From Bacillota bacterium (GTDB taxonomy: Bacteria; Bacillota; Clostridia; Monoglobales; Firm-18): a stretch of DNA of 64,000 nucleotides. The position numbers and the translations under genes are program-made. Positions 9,427 through 20,702 of this stretch are shown piece after piece; position 1 is the first letter of the stretch; the number at the start of each line of letters is the position of its first letter. The DNA lies in contig JAKJBX010000004.1 of NCBI GenBank assembly GCA_022706765.1, forward strand, positions 1 through 64,000, given 5' to 3'. The notes beneath the pieces are model-generated. The model was given only the letters and a program-made list of their open reading frames with translations. It was not told where the DNA came from and did no database searches.

Positions 9427-10512
9427 ATGGCGGTCAGATTATTCCAAACGGTGATATATCAGATGCAATCCGCACTCGGAGGCAGAAAAGCCGGCGTTTT
9501 AGACGAAAACGGCGTGGTGGTCGCCTGTACCGACGTTGCCGCTGTCGGTCAGCCTTGGGACTTTGTTGCTGACCTCGCAAAGGACACCGGCGATACCTTT
9601 GTCAAAAGCGGCAGAACCTTTCGCAGGCTCGGCGGCAGGAACCGTTCGGATTACACCATCTTTTGCGAAGGCGAGGACGAGTGCGCAAGGGGCTATGTGG
9701 GTATTATTTGCGTGTCTCTTTCACAACTCAAACAGTATTACGACGAAAAATACGATAAGATCAGCTTTATCAAGAACATCCTGATCGACAACATCATGAT
9801 CAGCGATATTTATCCCAAGGCTAAGGCGCTGTTTTTGAACATAGAAGCCTATCGGGTGGCGCTTTTGATCAGGACGCAAGGCGACGAGTACGCGGCTCAA
9901 GAAATCGTCGCAAGCCTTTTTCCCGACAAAAACAAGGACTTCGTCATCAGCATCAACGAGACCGACGTGGTTCTCATTAAAGAGGTCAAAGAGGACCTTC
10001 CGCTAAAAGAGCTTGAAAAGCTTGCGGGCTCGGTGGTAGACACCCTCGGGTCAGAGCTTATGGCAAACGTGAAGGTTGGCATTGGCTCCATCGTCGGCAC
10101 CGTCAGCGAAATCGGACACTCCTACAAGGACGCCATTGTCGCCCTTGAAGTCGGCAAGGTTTTTGACAACGACCGCGCGATCATCAGCTATAACAACCTC
10201 GGCATCGGCCGGCTGATTTATCAGCTGCCAACCAAAATGTGCGAGCTGTTTTTGTCCGAGGTGTTCAAAAAAGGCTCGCTTGATGTGCTCGACAACGAGA
10301 CCATCGTCACCATCCATAAGTTTTTTGAAAACAACCTGAACGTCAGCGAAGCGTCAAGGCAGCTTTTTGTGCACAGAAACACGCTTGTTTACAGACTGGA
10401 CAAGATCTATAAGCTCACGGGTCTTGATCTGCGCAAGTTTGACGACGCAATTGTGTTTAAAGTCGCCATGATGGTCAGCAAGTACTTAAAGACCGGTAAA
10501 ATCAATATTTAG
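9427..10512 (+). CDS. PucR/CdaR-type helix-turn-helix transcriptional regulator
   Basis: 361 residues. The C-terminal 55 residues (FFENNLNVSEASRQLFVHR, then NTLVYRLDKI and the TGLDLRKFDDAI segment) match the PucR C-terminal HTH found in CdaR/PucR-type activators. The middle has the GGDEF-like region of that family (VKVGIGSIVGTVSEIGHSYKDA). The N-terminus is a short sensory region without a recognisable ligand domain. It has its own promoter and precedes ftsEX, but nothing in the sequence ties it to division; in related families the ligands are sugar diacids or purine metabolites. Target and ligand unknown. Confidence 0.8.
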   Translation: MAVRLFQTVIYQMQSALGGRKAGVLDENGVVVACTDVAAVGQPWDFVADLAKDTGDTFVKSGRTFRRLGGRNRSDYTIFCEGEDECARGYVGIICVSLSQLKQYYDEKYDKISFIKNILIDNIMISDIYPKAKALFLNIEAYRVALLIRTQGDEYAAQEIVASLFPDKNKDFVISINETDVVLIKEVKEDLPLKELEKLAGSVVDTLGSELMANVKVGIGSIVGTVSEIGHSYKDAIVALEVGKVFDNDRAIISYNNLGIGRLIYQLPTKMCELFLSEVFKKGSLDVLDNETIVTIHKFFENNLNVSEASRQLFVHRNTLVYRLDKIYKLTGLDLRKFDDAIVFKVAMMVSKYLKTGKINI

Positions 10513-10572
10513 GCTGGGAGGGTCTCCTTTGGGCGGCGCCCTCTGACTTTTGCCTGAAAGGTGAGAGGTTCT

Positions 10573-11256
10573 TTGGTTTTCTTCAATCACGTAACCAAGC
10601 AGTATGACAACGGCATCGTTGCGCTCGACGACGTCAACTTTTTTGTGGACAAGGGCGAGTTCGTTTTTATCGTCGGCTCTTCCGGCGCCGGCAAGTCGAC
10701 CATTACAAAACTGATTTTGTGTGAGGAGCATCCTACGGGCGGCTCTATTTTGATAAACGGAATTAATTTGTCCGAACTGCGCCACCGTGAGATGCCGTGT
10801 TACCGCCGTCAGCTCGGGATGGTCTTTCAGGATTTCCGCCTGCTGCCCAATAAGTCGGTGTTTGACAACATCGCTTTTGCCATGCACGTGCGCAGCGCGA
10901 CCGCCAAGGAAATACGCCGAGGCGTGCCGAATGTGCTGGCGATGGTCGGGCTTTCCGCTAAGGCAAAGGCACGCCCGAACCAGCTTTCCGGCGGCGAGCA
11001 GCAGCGTGTCGCGCTTGCCCGCGCAATGGTGAACAATCCGCCCGTCCTGATTGCGGACGAGCCGACCGGCAACCTCGACCCGACGACCGCCGAGGGCATT
11101 ATGAACATTTTGGAGGACATCAACAAGCGGGGTACGACGGTCATCACCGTCACCCACGCTCAGGATCATGTCAACCGTATGAAAAAACGCGTCATCGAAA
11201 TCGATTACGGTAAAATTGTCCGTGACGAGATTGGAGGGTACTCCAATGAATGTTAG
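10573..11256 (+). CDS. ftsE: Cell-division ATP-binding protein FtsE
   Basis: 227 residues from the TTG at 10573. I prefer that start over the GTG at 10561 because it aligns [11 protein letters not shown] with the usual FtsE beginning and has AGGTGAGAGG just upstream. Walker [11 protein letters not shown]-loop VFQDFRLLP, signature LSGGEQQR and Walker [13 protein letters not shown] are all present. FtsE pairs with FtsX to drive peptidoglycan hydrolases during division or elongation. Its last codons overlap the ftsX start (11246-11256), and a murein hydrolase follows ftsX, forming a complete module. Confidence 0.95.
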   Translation: MVFFNHVTKQYDNGIVALDDVNFFVDKGEFVFIVGSSGAGKSTITKLILCEEHPTGGSILINGINLSELRHREMPCYRRQLGMVFQDFRLLPNKSVFDNIAFAMHVRSATAKEIRRGVPNVLAMVGLSAKAKARPNQLSGGEQQRVALARAMVNNPPVLIADEPTGNLDPTTAEGIMNILEDINKRGTTVITVTHAQDHVNRMKKRVIEIDYGKIVRDEIGGYSNEC

Positions 11257-12136
11257 GTCAATGAGCTATTTTTTGCAGGAAGGGTTCAGGAGCTTTTGGA
11301 TCAACGGACTGATGTCGATCGCCTCGGTGGTAACGGTCACCCTTTGCCTTGTGCTTTTCGGGATATATCTGCTCTTTTCGGCGAACGTCAATCATGCGGC
11401 GGACCAACTGGAAAACTCCTTTGAAATCCGTGTACACATTACGGTCGGCACACCGGGCGACAAGGTCAGGCAGATCGGCGAGCAGATTAAGGCGATCGAC
11501 AACGTCGGCGGCGTGGTGTTCTTCTCGAAAGCGGAGGCTTTCGAGGAGTGGAAAACACAGTTCGAGGACAAGGCGGCGCTCCTTGAAGGCATGGAGCTTG
11601 ACAACCCGCTCCCCGACGCCTACAAGGTGACGCTCGAAGACCTCACCGCAATCGACGCGACCATTGCCGAAATCAACAAAATCCAGAATATATCATCCGT
11701 TAAAAATTACCGTGAAACGATCGACCGCCTGGTGAGCATCACCTCGGTCGTGCGCAATATCAGCCTGTGGTTTATGATTTTCTTTGCGCTCATCAGCGTT
11801 TTTATCATCTCAAACGCCATACGCCTGACGGTGTTCGCACGCAGGCGTGAGGTCAATATCATGAAGTTTGTCGGGGCGACCGATTTGTTTATCAGCCTGC
11901 CCTTTACGATTGAAGGCATTATCATCGGTGTCATCAGTGCGATATTGTCGCTGCTGCTTGTTACCGAGGGATATCATTATATCATCAGCTATGTTGCCAA
12001 CCGTTTCGGTTCGGATGTTTCACTGCTTAAAATACGGGATGTGATTTGGCAGCTGATTGGCTATGTGTCGGGGCTTGGCGTGACGTTGGGCGCCGTCGGC
12101 AGTATGATTTCACTTCGCCGTCATCTGCACGTTTAG
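11246..12136 (+). CDS. ftsX: Cell-division membrane protein FtsX
   Basis: 296 residues from the ATG at 11246, chosen because GGAGGG lies 8 bp upstream inside ftsE; an in-frame GTG at 11216 would add ten residues without a good ribosome site. Four membrane segments: one at about 20-45, then three in the C-terminal FtsX/MacB-type permease domain, with an extracellular loop between the first two. FtsX transmits ATP hydrolysis by FtsE to an extracellular amidase or peptidase activator. The M23 coiled-coil protein encoded next is the likely partner. Confidence 0.95.
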   Translation: MNVRSMSYFLQEGFRSFWINGLMSIASVVTVTLCLVLFGIYLLFSANVNHAADQLENSFEIRVHITVGTPGDKVRQIGEQIKAIDNVGGVVFFSKAEAFEEWKTQFEDKAALLEGMELDNPLPDAYKVTLEDLTAIDATIAEINKIQNISSVKNYRETIDRLVSITSVVRNISLWFMIFFALISVFIISNAIRLTVFARRREVNIMKFVGATDLFISLPFTIEGIIIGVISAILSLLLVTEGYHYIISYVANRFGSDVSLLKIRDVIWQLIGYVSGLGVTLGAVGSMISLRRHLHV

Positions 12137-12156
12137 AACGGTGCGGCATATAGAAC

Positions 12157-12239
12157 AAAGCGTGAACGCAGGCGAAATTCATGTTCGCCGGAGCGTGGAA
12201 ATTACGCCGTTTTTGTGTAATTTCCTCTAAGTTAAAAAA
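12157..12239 (+). repeat. Leader hairpin repeat, family L, copy A (upstream of M23 hydrolase)
   Basis: Contains two hairpins: GGCGAA/TTCGCC, and GGAAATTAC/GTAATTTCC with an 11-base loop, followed by CTCTAAGTTAAAAAA. Closely similar to 45783-45910 and, on the minus strand, to 29382-29474; partly similar to 37665-37760. It lies sense-oriented just before the start codon of the next gene. Confidence 0.7.
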
Positions 12240-12253
12240 GGGGCTGAGTCTTT

Positions 12254-13393
12254 ATGTTTCATATGAGTCCGCAGAAAAAGAAAATGACGGCGATCATTGT
12301 TGTCGTGTTTTTTGTGATCGCCTTTATTCTTCCGCTTGTCCTAAGCTATATTGCCGAGGCTGCACCGGCGACCAATTACCAGCAGCAAAAGGCAAATATC
12401 AAGGACGAGCTGAACGCGCTGTCGAAGGAAAACAAAGCCATCATGAGCGAAAAGATTAAAGCGGACGAGGTCATCGAAGGCATCGAGGGCGAACTCGAAA
12501 TCATTAATGAGGATTATGCGTCTGAAAGCGCCAGGCTTTCCATCCTGAAAAGGGAGCGTGACGACGCCGTCAAAAAGGCGGACAGTCAATACGCGACGCT
12601 TAAAAACCGCATCAGAATCATGTATGAATACGGCACGGACAACTATTTGGAAATTCTGCTGTCGTCCAAGAATATCTCTGACTTTGTCTACCGGTTTGAA
12701 ATAATTAAACAGATCGTGGAATATGATAATAATAAATTCGATGATCTGCGCAAAACCGCACAGGTCATCGACGAAAAAACCTATGCCGTTGAGCAGACCG
12801 TCGCCGCCATCGCCGACAACCGTGCCGCGCATCAGAAAAAAAAGGATACGCTGGTCGTCGAGCAGAAAAAACGTGACGCTATGGTAAGCGAGAACAACCT
12901 GAAAGCGGAGCAGCTCGAAAAACGGCTCAAAGAAATCGAGGCTGAGGAGGCAAGACAAAAGGCCGAGGCTGCCAGAAAAATGTCCGCAAACACAAAATTC
13001 GTCGGTGGCGCCATGGCGTGGCCAACCCCAAGCTGTACCGTCATCACGTCAGAGTTTGGTATGCGCTATCACCCGGTTTTAAAATACAACCGCATGCACA
13101 ACGGCATTGACATCGGTGCGGCAAGCGGCGCCGATGTCGTTGCGGCAAACGACGGCACGGTGATCACTTCGACTTACAGCTCCTCCTACGGCTACTATAT
13201 CATGATCGACCACGGCGGCGGCGTGGCGACGCTTTACGCGCACGGCAGCAAGCTTTTGGCCAGCGTCGGAGCAAAGGTCAAGCGCGGAGACGTCATTATG
13301 AAGGTCGGCAGCACCGGCTATTCCACCGGTCCGCACCTGCATTTTGAGGTTATCGTAAACGGCGTAAACGTCAACCCCCTGAACTATTATTAA
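12254..13393 (+). CDS. Murein hydrolase activator, coiled coil plus M23/LytM peptidase
   Basis: 379 residues. N-terminal membrane anchor or signal (about 12-35), long EnvC-like coiled coil (about 40-240) and C-terminal M23 domain (about 260-375). The Zn ligands are visible in MHNGIDIG and GPHLHFEV, and LYAHGS is present, so the peptidase looks catalytically complete, unlike LytM-degenerate activators. Its position directly after ftsEX, and the PcsB/EnvC-like architecture, make it the probable FtsEX-controlled peptidoglycan hydrolase at the septum. The 117-bp gap before it carries a family-L hairpin repeat. Confidence 0.92.
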   Translation: MFHMSPQKKKMTAIIVVVFFVIAFILPLVLSYIAEAAPATNYQQQKANIKDELNALSKENKAIMSEKIKADEVIEGIEGELEIINEDYASESARLSILKRERDDAVKKADSQYATLKNRIRIMYEYGTDNYLEILLSSKNISDFVYRFEIIKQIVEYDNNKFDDLRKTAQVIDEKTYAVEQTVAAIADNRAAHQKKKDTLVVEQKKRDAMVSENNLKAEQLEKRLKEIEAEEARQKAEAARKMSANTKFVGGAMAWPTPSCTVITSEFGMRYHPVLKYNRMHNGIDIGAASGADVVAANDGTVITSTYSSSYGYYIMIDHGGGVATLYAHGSKLLASVGAKVKRGDVIMKVGSTGYSTGPHLHFEVIVNGVNVNPLNYY

Positions 13394-13438
13394 ATTTTGG
13401 ACATTTGACCCGTTCAAAGAAATAAGCGAGGTAAATCC

Positions 13439-14599
13439 ATGAAACGCAATCCTAAAATACTGGCGGTTATCGCTGTCACAACGCTTCTCACCGCATCGCT
13501 TACTTTTCTCGGCACGACCGCCTTTTATGCTTTTGTGGAAGACAAAGCCTATCACCCCTTTGAGGGTAGCGAAAAAATCGGCGAAGTGCTCGACCTGCTT
13601 GAAAAAGATTACTACTACGGCTTTGACCGCAGTGATTTGGTCGACCGCATTTTGGACAATATGGTCAACTCGCTCGGCGACCCTTACACCACCTACTTTG
13701 ATCCACAGGCGTATTCCGAGTTTTTGGAGCTGGTGAACGGCACCTATGCGGGCGTAGGCGCCAGCGTGCTTTGGGATAAGGACATGAAAGCCGTGATCAT
13801 CTCAAAGGCGTTTGACGATTCGCCTGCCGCAAATGCCGATCTTAAAAACGGCGACAGGGTGATTAAAATTGACGGCGGGGACCTCTCCGGCGACGACCTT
13901 GAAAGCGCCGTCGCTAAAATGAAAGGCGAACCGGGCACAAGCGTTGTATTGACCGTGTTGAAAGCCGGTCAGACCGAGCCGGTTGATATCACGATCGTGC
14001 GTGACACCATCCAAATCCCCTCGGTTGAGTCGGAGGTTCGAGGCGATATCGGCTATATTACCATCGCCATGTTTGACCCGGCGACCGCCGGCGAATTCAA
14101 GACGCATCTCGATTCCGTCCTGGCAAGCGGCGCAAAAGGCATTGTGCTAGATCTGCGTGACAACGGCGGCGGGCTGGTCGATTCCGTAACGAAGGTTGCC
14201 AATCTGCTGCTCCCCAAGGGACAAATGATTTATTATATACAGGACAAACAAGGCAAAAAGCAGGAATTTAAGTCTGTCGGGGACGGGCTTGATTTCCCCG
14301 TCGTTGTTTTGGTCAATGAAAACTCGGCAAGCGCCACGGAGCTTTTGGCAGGGTCGCTGCGTGACAACAAGTCTGCGCCGCTCGTCGGCAAGAACACCTA
14401 CGGCAAGGGCGTGATGCAGGCGCCCCACGAGCTTTCCGACGGCAGCATGATTAAAATGACGGTCGCCAAGTATTTTATCCCGAGCGGGTACGACATCAAC
14501 GAGGTCGGTCTTGCGCCGGACTATGAAACGGAATATGAAACCGAAGCCGATGAGCAGTACCAAAAAGCCGCCGAGGTGCTAAAATCCCTGATGAAATAA
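13439..14599 (+). CDS. S41 carboxy-terminal processing protease (CtpA-like)
   Basis: 386 residues. Single N-terminal signal or anchor segment (about 8-30), PDZ domain (about 95-175; YAGVGASVLW and GDRVIKIDG) and S41 peptidase core. Catalytic serine lies in NENSASATELLAG and lysine in NTYGKGVMQ. Family members cut C-terminal tails of extracytoplasmic proteins and in Firmicutes often act on wall hydrolases or sporulation signalling proteins. It follows the M23 hydrolase by 45 bp and is probably co-transcribed with ftsEX, which suggests a role in turnover of envelope proteins. Confidence 0.95.
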   Translation: MKRNPKILAVIAVTTLLTASLTFLGTTAFYAFVEDKAYHPFEGSEKIGEVLDLLEKDYYYGFDRSDLVDRILDNMVNSLGDPYTTYFDPQAYSEFLELVNGTYAGVGASVLWDKDMKAVIISKAFDDSPAANADLKNGDRVIKIDGGDLSGDDLESAVAKMKGEPGTSVVLTVLKAGQTEPVDITIVRDTIQIPSVESEVRGDIGYITIAMFDPATAGEFKTHLDSVLASGAKGIVLDLRDNGGGLVDSVTKVANLLLPKGQMIYYIQDKQGKKQEFKSVGDGLDFPVVVLVNENSASATELLAGSLRDNKSAPLVGKNTYGKGVMQAPHELSDGSMIKMTVAKYFIPSGYDINEVGLAPDYETEYETEADEQYQKAAEVLKSLMK

Positions 14600-14610
14600 T
14601 ATTGGTCTAA

Positions 14611-14653
14611 TCCTTCCTCCCCTGCGTATAATTTCGTAGGGGTTAACTTTTTT
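14611..14653 (+). terminator. Hairpin with T-run after the CtpA-like gene
   Basis: CCCCTGCG and CGTAGGGG form a stem around TATAATTT, followed after TTAAC by TTTTTT. It also precedes the next gene closely. TCCTTCCTCCCC upstream could instead pair with the GGGGAAGGA ribosome site at about 14654-14662. Confidence 0.55.
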
Positions 14654-14670
14654 GGGGAAGGACTTTTCTT

Positions 14671-15468
14671 ATGAACATCATTGCCGTTTTAGCCTGTGAA
14701 CAGGAACGCATTGCACGCATAAAATGGTACAGCCGGAAGCCGTACAAAATCATCGAGCGCTTCATCTTAGAGGATTTTTCAGTCGAGGCTGCCATTTTTT
14801 ATTTTGCCGATCAAAAGGCGCTCAAACACTTGCCAAAGCTGTTATCGGAGTACGGCGCCGTCAACGCCGTATGCACCGAAAAATTCATCGAACGCTTCGG
14901 CACACCGTCCGTTGAAGGCGTGAACGTAGCAGACGGCAAATATGTATTCCGGCGCCTTGTGCCGGCGCTTGCCAAAAAGGCGTTCAAGCTGTCCGGCATC
15001 GAGGGCAGAAATGGCACGCTTGCCGTCTGTGAGGACGACGCCGAGCTTGCGCACGAGGTCATTGAGGCGCTGTGCAACGACTTTCGTTACATCACTATTG
15101 TGACAAGCCATAAAAAGCGCTCCTCGGCGCTTGCCGACAGATTTTTGGACGAACACGGGCTGCCGATCGTCGTTGCGGACAGCCGCAGTAAGCTCCGATG
15201 CGACCTTGCCGTAAAAACAGGCGTCACCTTTCCAAATCTGTCGAATAATACCATTTTAATTGACGCTGCCGGTGAGAATACTATAACAAGAAAAAAAATG
15301 ATTAACTGGGCGGATATTACGCTGCCGCATACGCTTCCCTTTAAGATCGACAGCCTTGCCCTCGCCGAATGTATCGAGCGGTCGTCGGGCAGGCGGACAA
15401 ACGTGAAAATCTGCGGATTCCGGTGCAATAAGGAAAGCATCAAAACCTCGGCTCTGTGCCGCCCATAG
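14671..15468 (+). CDS. Conserved-looking protein of unknown function
   Basis: 265 residues, soluble, no signal peptide or membrane segment. I do not recognise the family. The middle has alternating hydrophobic strand and helix patterns (GTLAVCEDDAELAHEVIEAL; RYITIVTSHKK; LPIVVADSRS) suggesting a Rossmann-like fold, and the second half contains NNTILIDAAGENTI. Start is an ATG with GGGGAAGGA 8 bp upstream. It lies between a CtpA protease and greA, same strand, with its own upstream hairpin. Function unknown. Confidence 0.6.
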   Translation: MNIIAVLACEQERIARIKWYSRKPYKIIERFILEDFSVEAAIFYFADQKALKHLPKLLSEYGAVNAVCTEKFIERFGTPSVEGVNVADGKYVFRRLVPALAKKAFKLSGIEGRNGTLAVCEDDAELAHEVIEALCNDFRYITIVTSHKKRSSALADRFLDEHGLPIVVADSRSKLRCDLAVKTGVTFPNLSNNTILIDAAGENTITRKKMINWADITLPHTLPFKIDSLALAECIERSSGRRTNVKICGFRCNKESIKTSALCRP

Positions 15469-15509
15469 CATAAGTTTCCGAAGTGATATATTAAATATCG
15501 GTTAAATCA

Positions 15510-15538
15510 TTGACATTATTGCAAATTTTGTATATAAT
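15510..15538 (+). promoter_or_regulatory. Consensus SigA promoter of greA-lysS
   Basis: TTGACA at 15510-15515, a 17-bp spacer and TATAAT at 15533-15538, about 55 bp before the greA ATG. Confidence 0.8.
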
Positions 15539-15593
15539 AAAACGAAAAATTGAAGTTGGCGCATATCCATATATATTTAAGGAGTGAGCACAG

Positions 15594-16073
15594 ATGCCAT
15601 TGACAAAACAGATTGTTTTGACTTATGAAGGCTTGGAAAAGCTCGAAAAGGAGCTGGAATACCTTAAAACAGTCAGCCGCAAAGACGTGGCTGCCAAAAT
15701 TAAACAGGCGCTCGCATTCGGTGATTTGTCCGAAAATTCGGAATACGACGAGGCGAAAAACGAGCAGGCGCAAATCGAAAGCCGTATTGTTCAGCTCGAA
15801 AATATGCTCAAAAACGCCAAGGTGATCGACGACGACGAAGTGTCCACCGACATGGTATCTCTCGGCTCTAAGGTGAAGGTTCTTGATATTGAGTTTAACG
15901 AAGAGATCCAGTACGTCCTGGTCGGCTCCACCGAGGCGAACCCCACCGAGTTCAAAATCTCCGATGAGTCGCCTGTCGGCAAAGCGCTGATCGGTCAAAA
16001 GGTCGGCGACGAAGTCGAGGCAACCGTGCCGATGGGCGTTATCAAGTTTAAAATTCTCGAAATCAGCAAGTAG
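15594..16073 (+). CDS. greA: Transcription elongation factor GreA
   Basis: 159 residues, full length. N-terminal antiparallel coiled coil (about 10-75) with the acidic tip in the [17 protein letters not shown] segment, which enters the RNA polymerase secondary channel and stimulates cleavage of backtracked RNA. C-terminal FKBP-like domain ends with the [16 protein letters not shown] pattern. AAGGAGTGAG precedes the ATG. It has a consensus promoter and is followed 15 bp later by lysS, a common pairing in Firmicutes. Confidence 0.97.
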   Translation: MPLTKQIVLTYEGLEKLEKELEYLKTVSRKDVAAKIKQALAFGDLSENSEYDEAKNEQAQIESRIVQLENMLKNAKVIDDDEVSTDMVSLGSKVKVLDIEFNEEIQYVLVGSTEANPTEFKISDESPVGKALIGQKVGDEVEATVPMGVIKFKILEISK

Positions 16074-17587
<1,514 letters not shown>

Positions 17588-17588
<1 letters not shown>

Positions 17589-17719
17589 GTATAGGGGAGT
17601 CAAACCCGCATAGGTTTTCGGCGGAGGACGACGCCTTGCTGACGCAAGGCAAGGACAGTAACGATAAAATACGCAAAAATTACACGGCAGGGGCTGTGTG
17701 TATTCAACTCCCCTATGCC
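17588..17719. repeat. Inverted-repeat element between lysS and next gene
   Basis: Outer arms GGTATAGGGGAGT (17588-17600) and ACTCCCCTATGCC (17707-17719), 12 of 13 positions paired. Inside is a hairpin GCCTTGC-TGAC-GCAAGGC (17633-17650) flanked on both sides by AGGAC. The layout resembles the family-H long hairpins, whose central stem is flanked by GGTTC on both sides, but the sequence is different. Confidence 0.6.
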
Positions 17720-17735
17720 GAGAGGTGACCCTTCT

Positions 17736-18359
17736 ATGAAAGACAAGGAAAAAATGCCGCTAAGCAAGTGGTTTGAAAACTATTGGTACTATTATAAGGT
17801 CCACACGATCGTGATCGCTGTGCTGCTTGCCGTTACCGGTTTTTTGGTGTACGATACCGTGACGACGAAGACGCCTGACGCTGAAATCTCGTATTTCGGC
17901 GGCGGATATTTCAGCAATACATTCGCCGCCTCTCTGGTCGAGACGCTGACGCCGTACATTGACGACGTTAATCACGACAAGCAAAAGCTGCTGGTCTTTT
18001 CGCCCATGGCGGTCGGCAACAAGATAGAATCCGAAGAAGACCTTGCGACCCTGCAAAAGGCACAGTTGATGATGGCGGTCGGCGAATCGTATCTCTACTT
18101 CCTCGACAAGCACATCTTTGAAACATATCAGGCGCAAGGGATGTTTATAGATATTTCACAGTACCTCGGCAAAAGCGCGCCAACATACGGTTTTTTGGTG
18201 TCGGACAGCAAAATTTTGAGAAACCTCGGCGTCTCTGAGGATATGGACGTTTACGTTGCGCTAAGGGTGCTGCCTAAGGATAACGAAAAAAATAAAAAGA
18301 GCGTTGCAGTCCACAGCAATGCGCTGAAAATTTTGCAGGAATTGGCGAAAAACAATTGA
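17736..18359 (+). CDS. Membrane-anchored protein of unknown function
   Basis: 207 residues from the ATG at 17736, which has GAGAGGTGA upstream; an in-frame ATG at 17715 lies inside the inverted-repeat arm and has no ribosome site. A short basic cytoplasmic tail ends in FENYWYYYKVHT, then one membrane helix (about 19-40) and an extracytoplasmic domain of about 165 residues. The N-terminal pattern (charged segment, aromatic KWFENYWYYYK, single helix) is frequent in clostridial anchored proteins of unknown role. The consensus promoter of tRNA-Ile begins at the end of this gene. Confidence 0.65.
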   Translation: MKDKEKMPLSKWFENYWYYYKVHTIVIAVLLAVTGFLVYDTVTTKTPDAEISYFGGGYFSNTFAASLVETLTPYIDDVNHDKQKLLVFSPMAVGNKIESEEDLATLQKAQLMMAVGESYLYFLDKHIFETYQAQGMFIDISQYLGKSAPTYGFLVSDSKILRNLGVSEDMDVYVALRVLPKDNEKNKKSVAVHSNALKILQELAKNN

Positions 18360-18384
18360 CAAATACCCGGGCTGATGCTATAAT
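18356..18384 (+). promoter_or_regulatory. Perfect SigA promoter of the tRNA pair
   Basis: TTGACA at 18356-18361, a 17-bp spacer and TATAAT at 18379-18384, 29 bp before tRNA-Ile. The -35 overlaps the stop codon of the upstream gene. Confidence 0.85.
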
Positions 18385-18412
18385 TTATTTCGGTATTCCT
18401 CCCCCTATTCGG

Positions 18413-18489
18413 GGGCTTATAGCTCAGCCGGTTAGAGCACACGCCTGATAAGCGTGAGGTCGGTGGTTCGAGTCCACCTAAGCCCACCA
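18413..18489 (+). tRNA. tRNA-Ile (GAT)
   Basis: 77 nt with encoded CCA. Acceptor GGGCTTA/TAAGCCC, D-arm TAGCTCAGCCGGTTAGAGC, anticodon loop CTGATAA (GAT, isoleucine), T-arm GGTGG-TTCGAGT-CCACC. Confidence 0.97.
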
Positions 18490-18530
18490 CTACGCCGGCG
18501 TAAGACTTCTTGCTTTGCGCCCGCTGATAT

Positions 18531-18606
18531 TCCTCAATAGCTCAGTCGGTAGAGCATGCGGCTGTTAACCGCAGGGTCGTTGGTTCAAGTCCAACTTGAG
18601 GAGCCA
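18531..18606 (+). tRNA. tRNA-Asn (GTT)
   Basis: 76 nt with encoded CCA. Acceptor TCCTCAA/TTGAGGA, discriminator G, anticodon loop CTGTTAA (GTT, asparagine), T-arm GTTGG-TTCAAGT-CCAAC. Shares the promoter of tRNA-Ile. Confidence 0.97.
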
Positions 18607-18664
18607 AAAAAGAAAACCATCTATGGATAGCAGATTTTCCGCTCCATAATGGTTTTCTTTTTTA
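18607..18664. terminator. Bidirectional terminator between tRNA-Asn and tyrS
   Basis: AAAAGAAAACCAT pairs with ATGGTTTTCTTTT, extended by TATGGA/TCCATA, with A and T runs on the two sides, so it can serve the tRNAs on the plus strand and tyrS on the minus strand. Confidence 0.85.
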
Positions 18665-18673
18665 CACAGTGAT

Positions 18674-19897
18674 TTATTTTAAAACAATTTTGTGGTAAAC
18701 CTTTTTACCTTTTTTAATGATCATCTCGCCGCTTTCAAAGTATTTTTCGCCGATCATAAGATTGACGTCCTCCACCTTGACATCGTTGACGCTGACGCCG
18801 CCCTGCTGAATCAGCCTGCGTCCCTCGCCCTTCGACGGCGCAAGACCGGCGGCGACCATAATGTCAAGCAGGCTCATGCCCGTTTTTACCGCAGTTTCAT
18901 CAATTTCGGTGGTGGGCATATTGGCGCTGCTTTGACCCTGTGAGAAAACCGCTCTTGCCGCCTCCTCCACCTGATCCGCCGTTTCCTCGCCGTGCACCAG
19001 CTTGGTCACCTCATAGGCGAGCAGACGTTTTGCCTCATTGAGCGCACTGCCCTCTAACTTTTCGAGCTTTGCGATTTCACCCAGCGGAACAAAGGTCAGC
19101 ATCTTGATACAACGGACGACATCGGCGTCATCCACGTTGCGCCAGTACTGGTAAAAATCATAGGGCGAGGTTTTCTCGGGCGACAGCCACACGGCGCCGC
19201 TTTGAGTCTTGCCCATCTTTTTGCCGTCACTGGTCGTCAGCAGCGTGAAGGTCATACCATAGACCTCCTTGCCCTTAGAGCGTCGAATCAGCTCAATGCC
19301 GCCGATGATATTCGACCACTGGTCGTCGCCGCCGAGCTCCATGGTACAGCCGTACTCGTCGTGCAGCTTTAAAAAGTCATAACTTTGCATCAGCATATAG
19401 TTAAACTCAATAAAGGACAGTCCACGCTCCAAACGGCTTTTGAAGCAGTCAAAGGTCAGCATGCGGTTGACGGAAAAATGTACGCCCACCTCACGCAGGA
19501 ACGGGATGTATTTCAATTCCATCAGCCAGTCGCCGTTGTTGACCATGATCGCCTTGCCGTCTGAAAAATCCATAAAGCGTTCAAACTGTTTTTTAAAACA
19601 CGCCACGTTATGGGCGATCGTTTCGGTCGTCATCATCGTACGCATATCCGTTCTGCCCGACGGGTCGCCGACCATTGCGGTGCCCCCGCCCATCAGCGCG
19701 ATCGGCTTATGCCCCGCACGCTGCATGTGCGACATCACAATCATTTGAAGAAAATGTCCGACGTGCAGGCTATCCGCCGTCGGGTCAAATCCAATATAAA
19801 ACGTCACCTTTTCGTTTTCGAGCAACCGCTCGATCTCCTCCGGATGCGTCATCTGTGCGATCAGTCCTCTTGCCTGCAATTCCTTAAATACGCTCAT
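18674..19897 (-). CDS. tyrS: Tyrosyl-tRNA synthetase
   Basis: 407 residues. Class-I signature HVGHFLQM near residue 46 (HIGH-like), [12 protein letters not shown], and KMGKTQSG near 227 (KMSKS-like); C-terminal S4 RNA-binding domain (about 345-407). Charges tRNA-Tyr. It follows the esterase gene with a 5-bp gap. No T-box leader is visible; the upstream sequence is the esterase gene. Confidence 0.97.
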   Translation of the reverse strand: MSVFKELQARGLIAQMTHPEEIERLLENEKVTFYIGFDPTADSLHVGHFLQMIVMSHMQRAGHKPIALMGGGTAMVGDPSGRTDMRTMMTTETIAHNVACFKKQFERFMDFSDGKAIMVNNGDWLMELKYIPFLREVGVHFSVNRMLTFDCFKSRLERGLSFIEFNYMLMQSYDFLKLHDEYGCTMELGGDDQWSNIIGGIELIRRSKGKEVYGMTFTLLTTSDGKKMGKTQSGAVWLSPEKTSPYDFYQYWRNVDDADVVRCIKMLTFVPLGEIAKLEKLEGSALNEAKRLLAYEVTKLVHGEETADQVEEAARAVFSQGQSSANMPTTEIDETAVKTGMSLLDIMVAAGLAPSKGEGRRLIQQGGVSVNDVKVEDVNLMIGEKYFESGEMIIKKGKKVYHKIVLK

Positions 19898-19902
19898 TAT
19901 CC

Positions 19903-20640
19903 TTATTCCTCTCCTAATTCATTTCGTATGCCGAACCAGCCTAATACCTTTCGGATTTGCTCGTCCCAGTATTTCCACTCGTGGTCGCCTTTGGAATCTT
20001 TGTATGTATAGTCAAACCCCAAAGGCTTTATATAGTCACGAAACTTTATGTTATCCGCATAAAGATAGTCCTCTGTGCCGCACCACTGGTACAGTCTCGG
20101 CTTTTCACCCTCGACGTTTTTGGCAAGATGAAACAAATCGTTTTGCGGCTCGAATATATCACCAAACACCGCACGCATATCCCGCTCCTGCACAAGTCTT
20201 GCCATATCGAGCGCCCCCGAAAAGGATGCCGCCGCACAAAACCTGCAGCTGTTTGAAAGCGCCAGCTTGAATGCGCCATAGCCGCCCATGGACAGACCGG
20301 CGATATATGTATCCGCCCGATGCGGCGAAAGGTTGAAGCTCTCGGTGCAAAACGGCATCAGCTCGTTTAGAAAATACGTATAATACGGATAAACGCCGAG
20401 AGCCATATCGGTATAAAAGCTGTTGAAGGCATCCGGCATCACCACGGCGAGGTTCTTATAGCGCACATAACGCTCAATTGACGTGCCGCTTTGCCAGCTT
20501 GTGTGGTTACCCGTATAGCCGTGCAGCAGATACAGCACCGGCAGCGCTACATTGGGCTTGCGATGCTCCGGCAGGATGACACTCAGCCCTGTGGTGGTAT
20601 TTAAAATGGTTGATTTATAATTGATATTAAGCAATGCCAA
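19903..20640 (-). CDS. Alpha/beta-hydrolase, putative esterase family
   Basis: 245 residues. Putative-esterase family (esterase D / S-formylglutathione-hydrolase type): [13 protein letters not shown] at about 32-44 and the nucleophile elbow [11 protein letters not shown] near 116-126; Asp and His are likely in the C-terminal GTEDYLY and KGDHEWKYW segments. Start is TTG, with GGGGGTTGTG upstream. Related proteins deacylate sugars or small acyl esters; the substrate cannot be read from the sequence. Appears co-transcribed with tyrS, probably by chance of position. Confidence 0.88.
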   Translation of the reverse strand: MALLNINYKSTILNTTTGLSVILPEHRKPNVALPVLYLLHGYTGNHTSWQSGTSIERYVRYKNLAVVMPDAFNSFYTDMALGVYPYYTYFLNELMPFCTESFNLSPHRADTYIAGLSMGGYGAFKLALSNSCRFCAAASFSGALDMARLVQERDMRAVFGDIFEPQNDLFHLAKNVEGEKPRLYQWCGTEDYLYADNIKFRDYIKPLGFDYTYKDSKGDHEWKYWDEQIRKVLGWFGIRNELGEE

Positions 20641-20702
20641 GGTTCACAACCCCCTTTTTATATGATAACTGCGTTGGGGATAAATGTCAAGCAATAGGCT
20701 GT

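Noticed and set aside
17715..17735. ATG at 17715 as the start of the membrane-anchored protein
   Set aside because: It lies in the arm of an inverted repeat without a ribosome site; the ATG at 17736 has GAGAGGTGA upstream.
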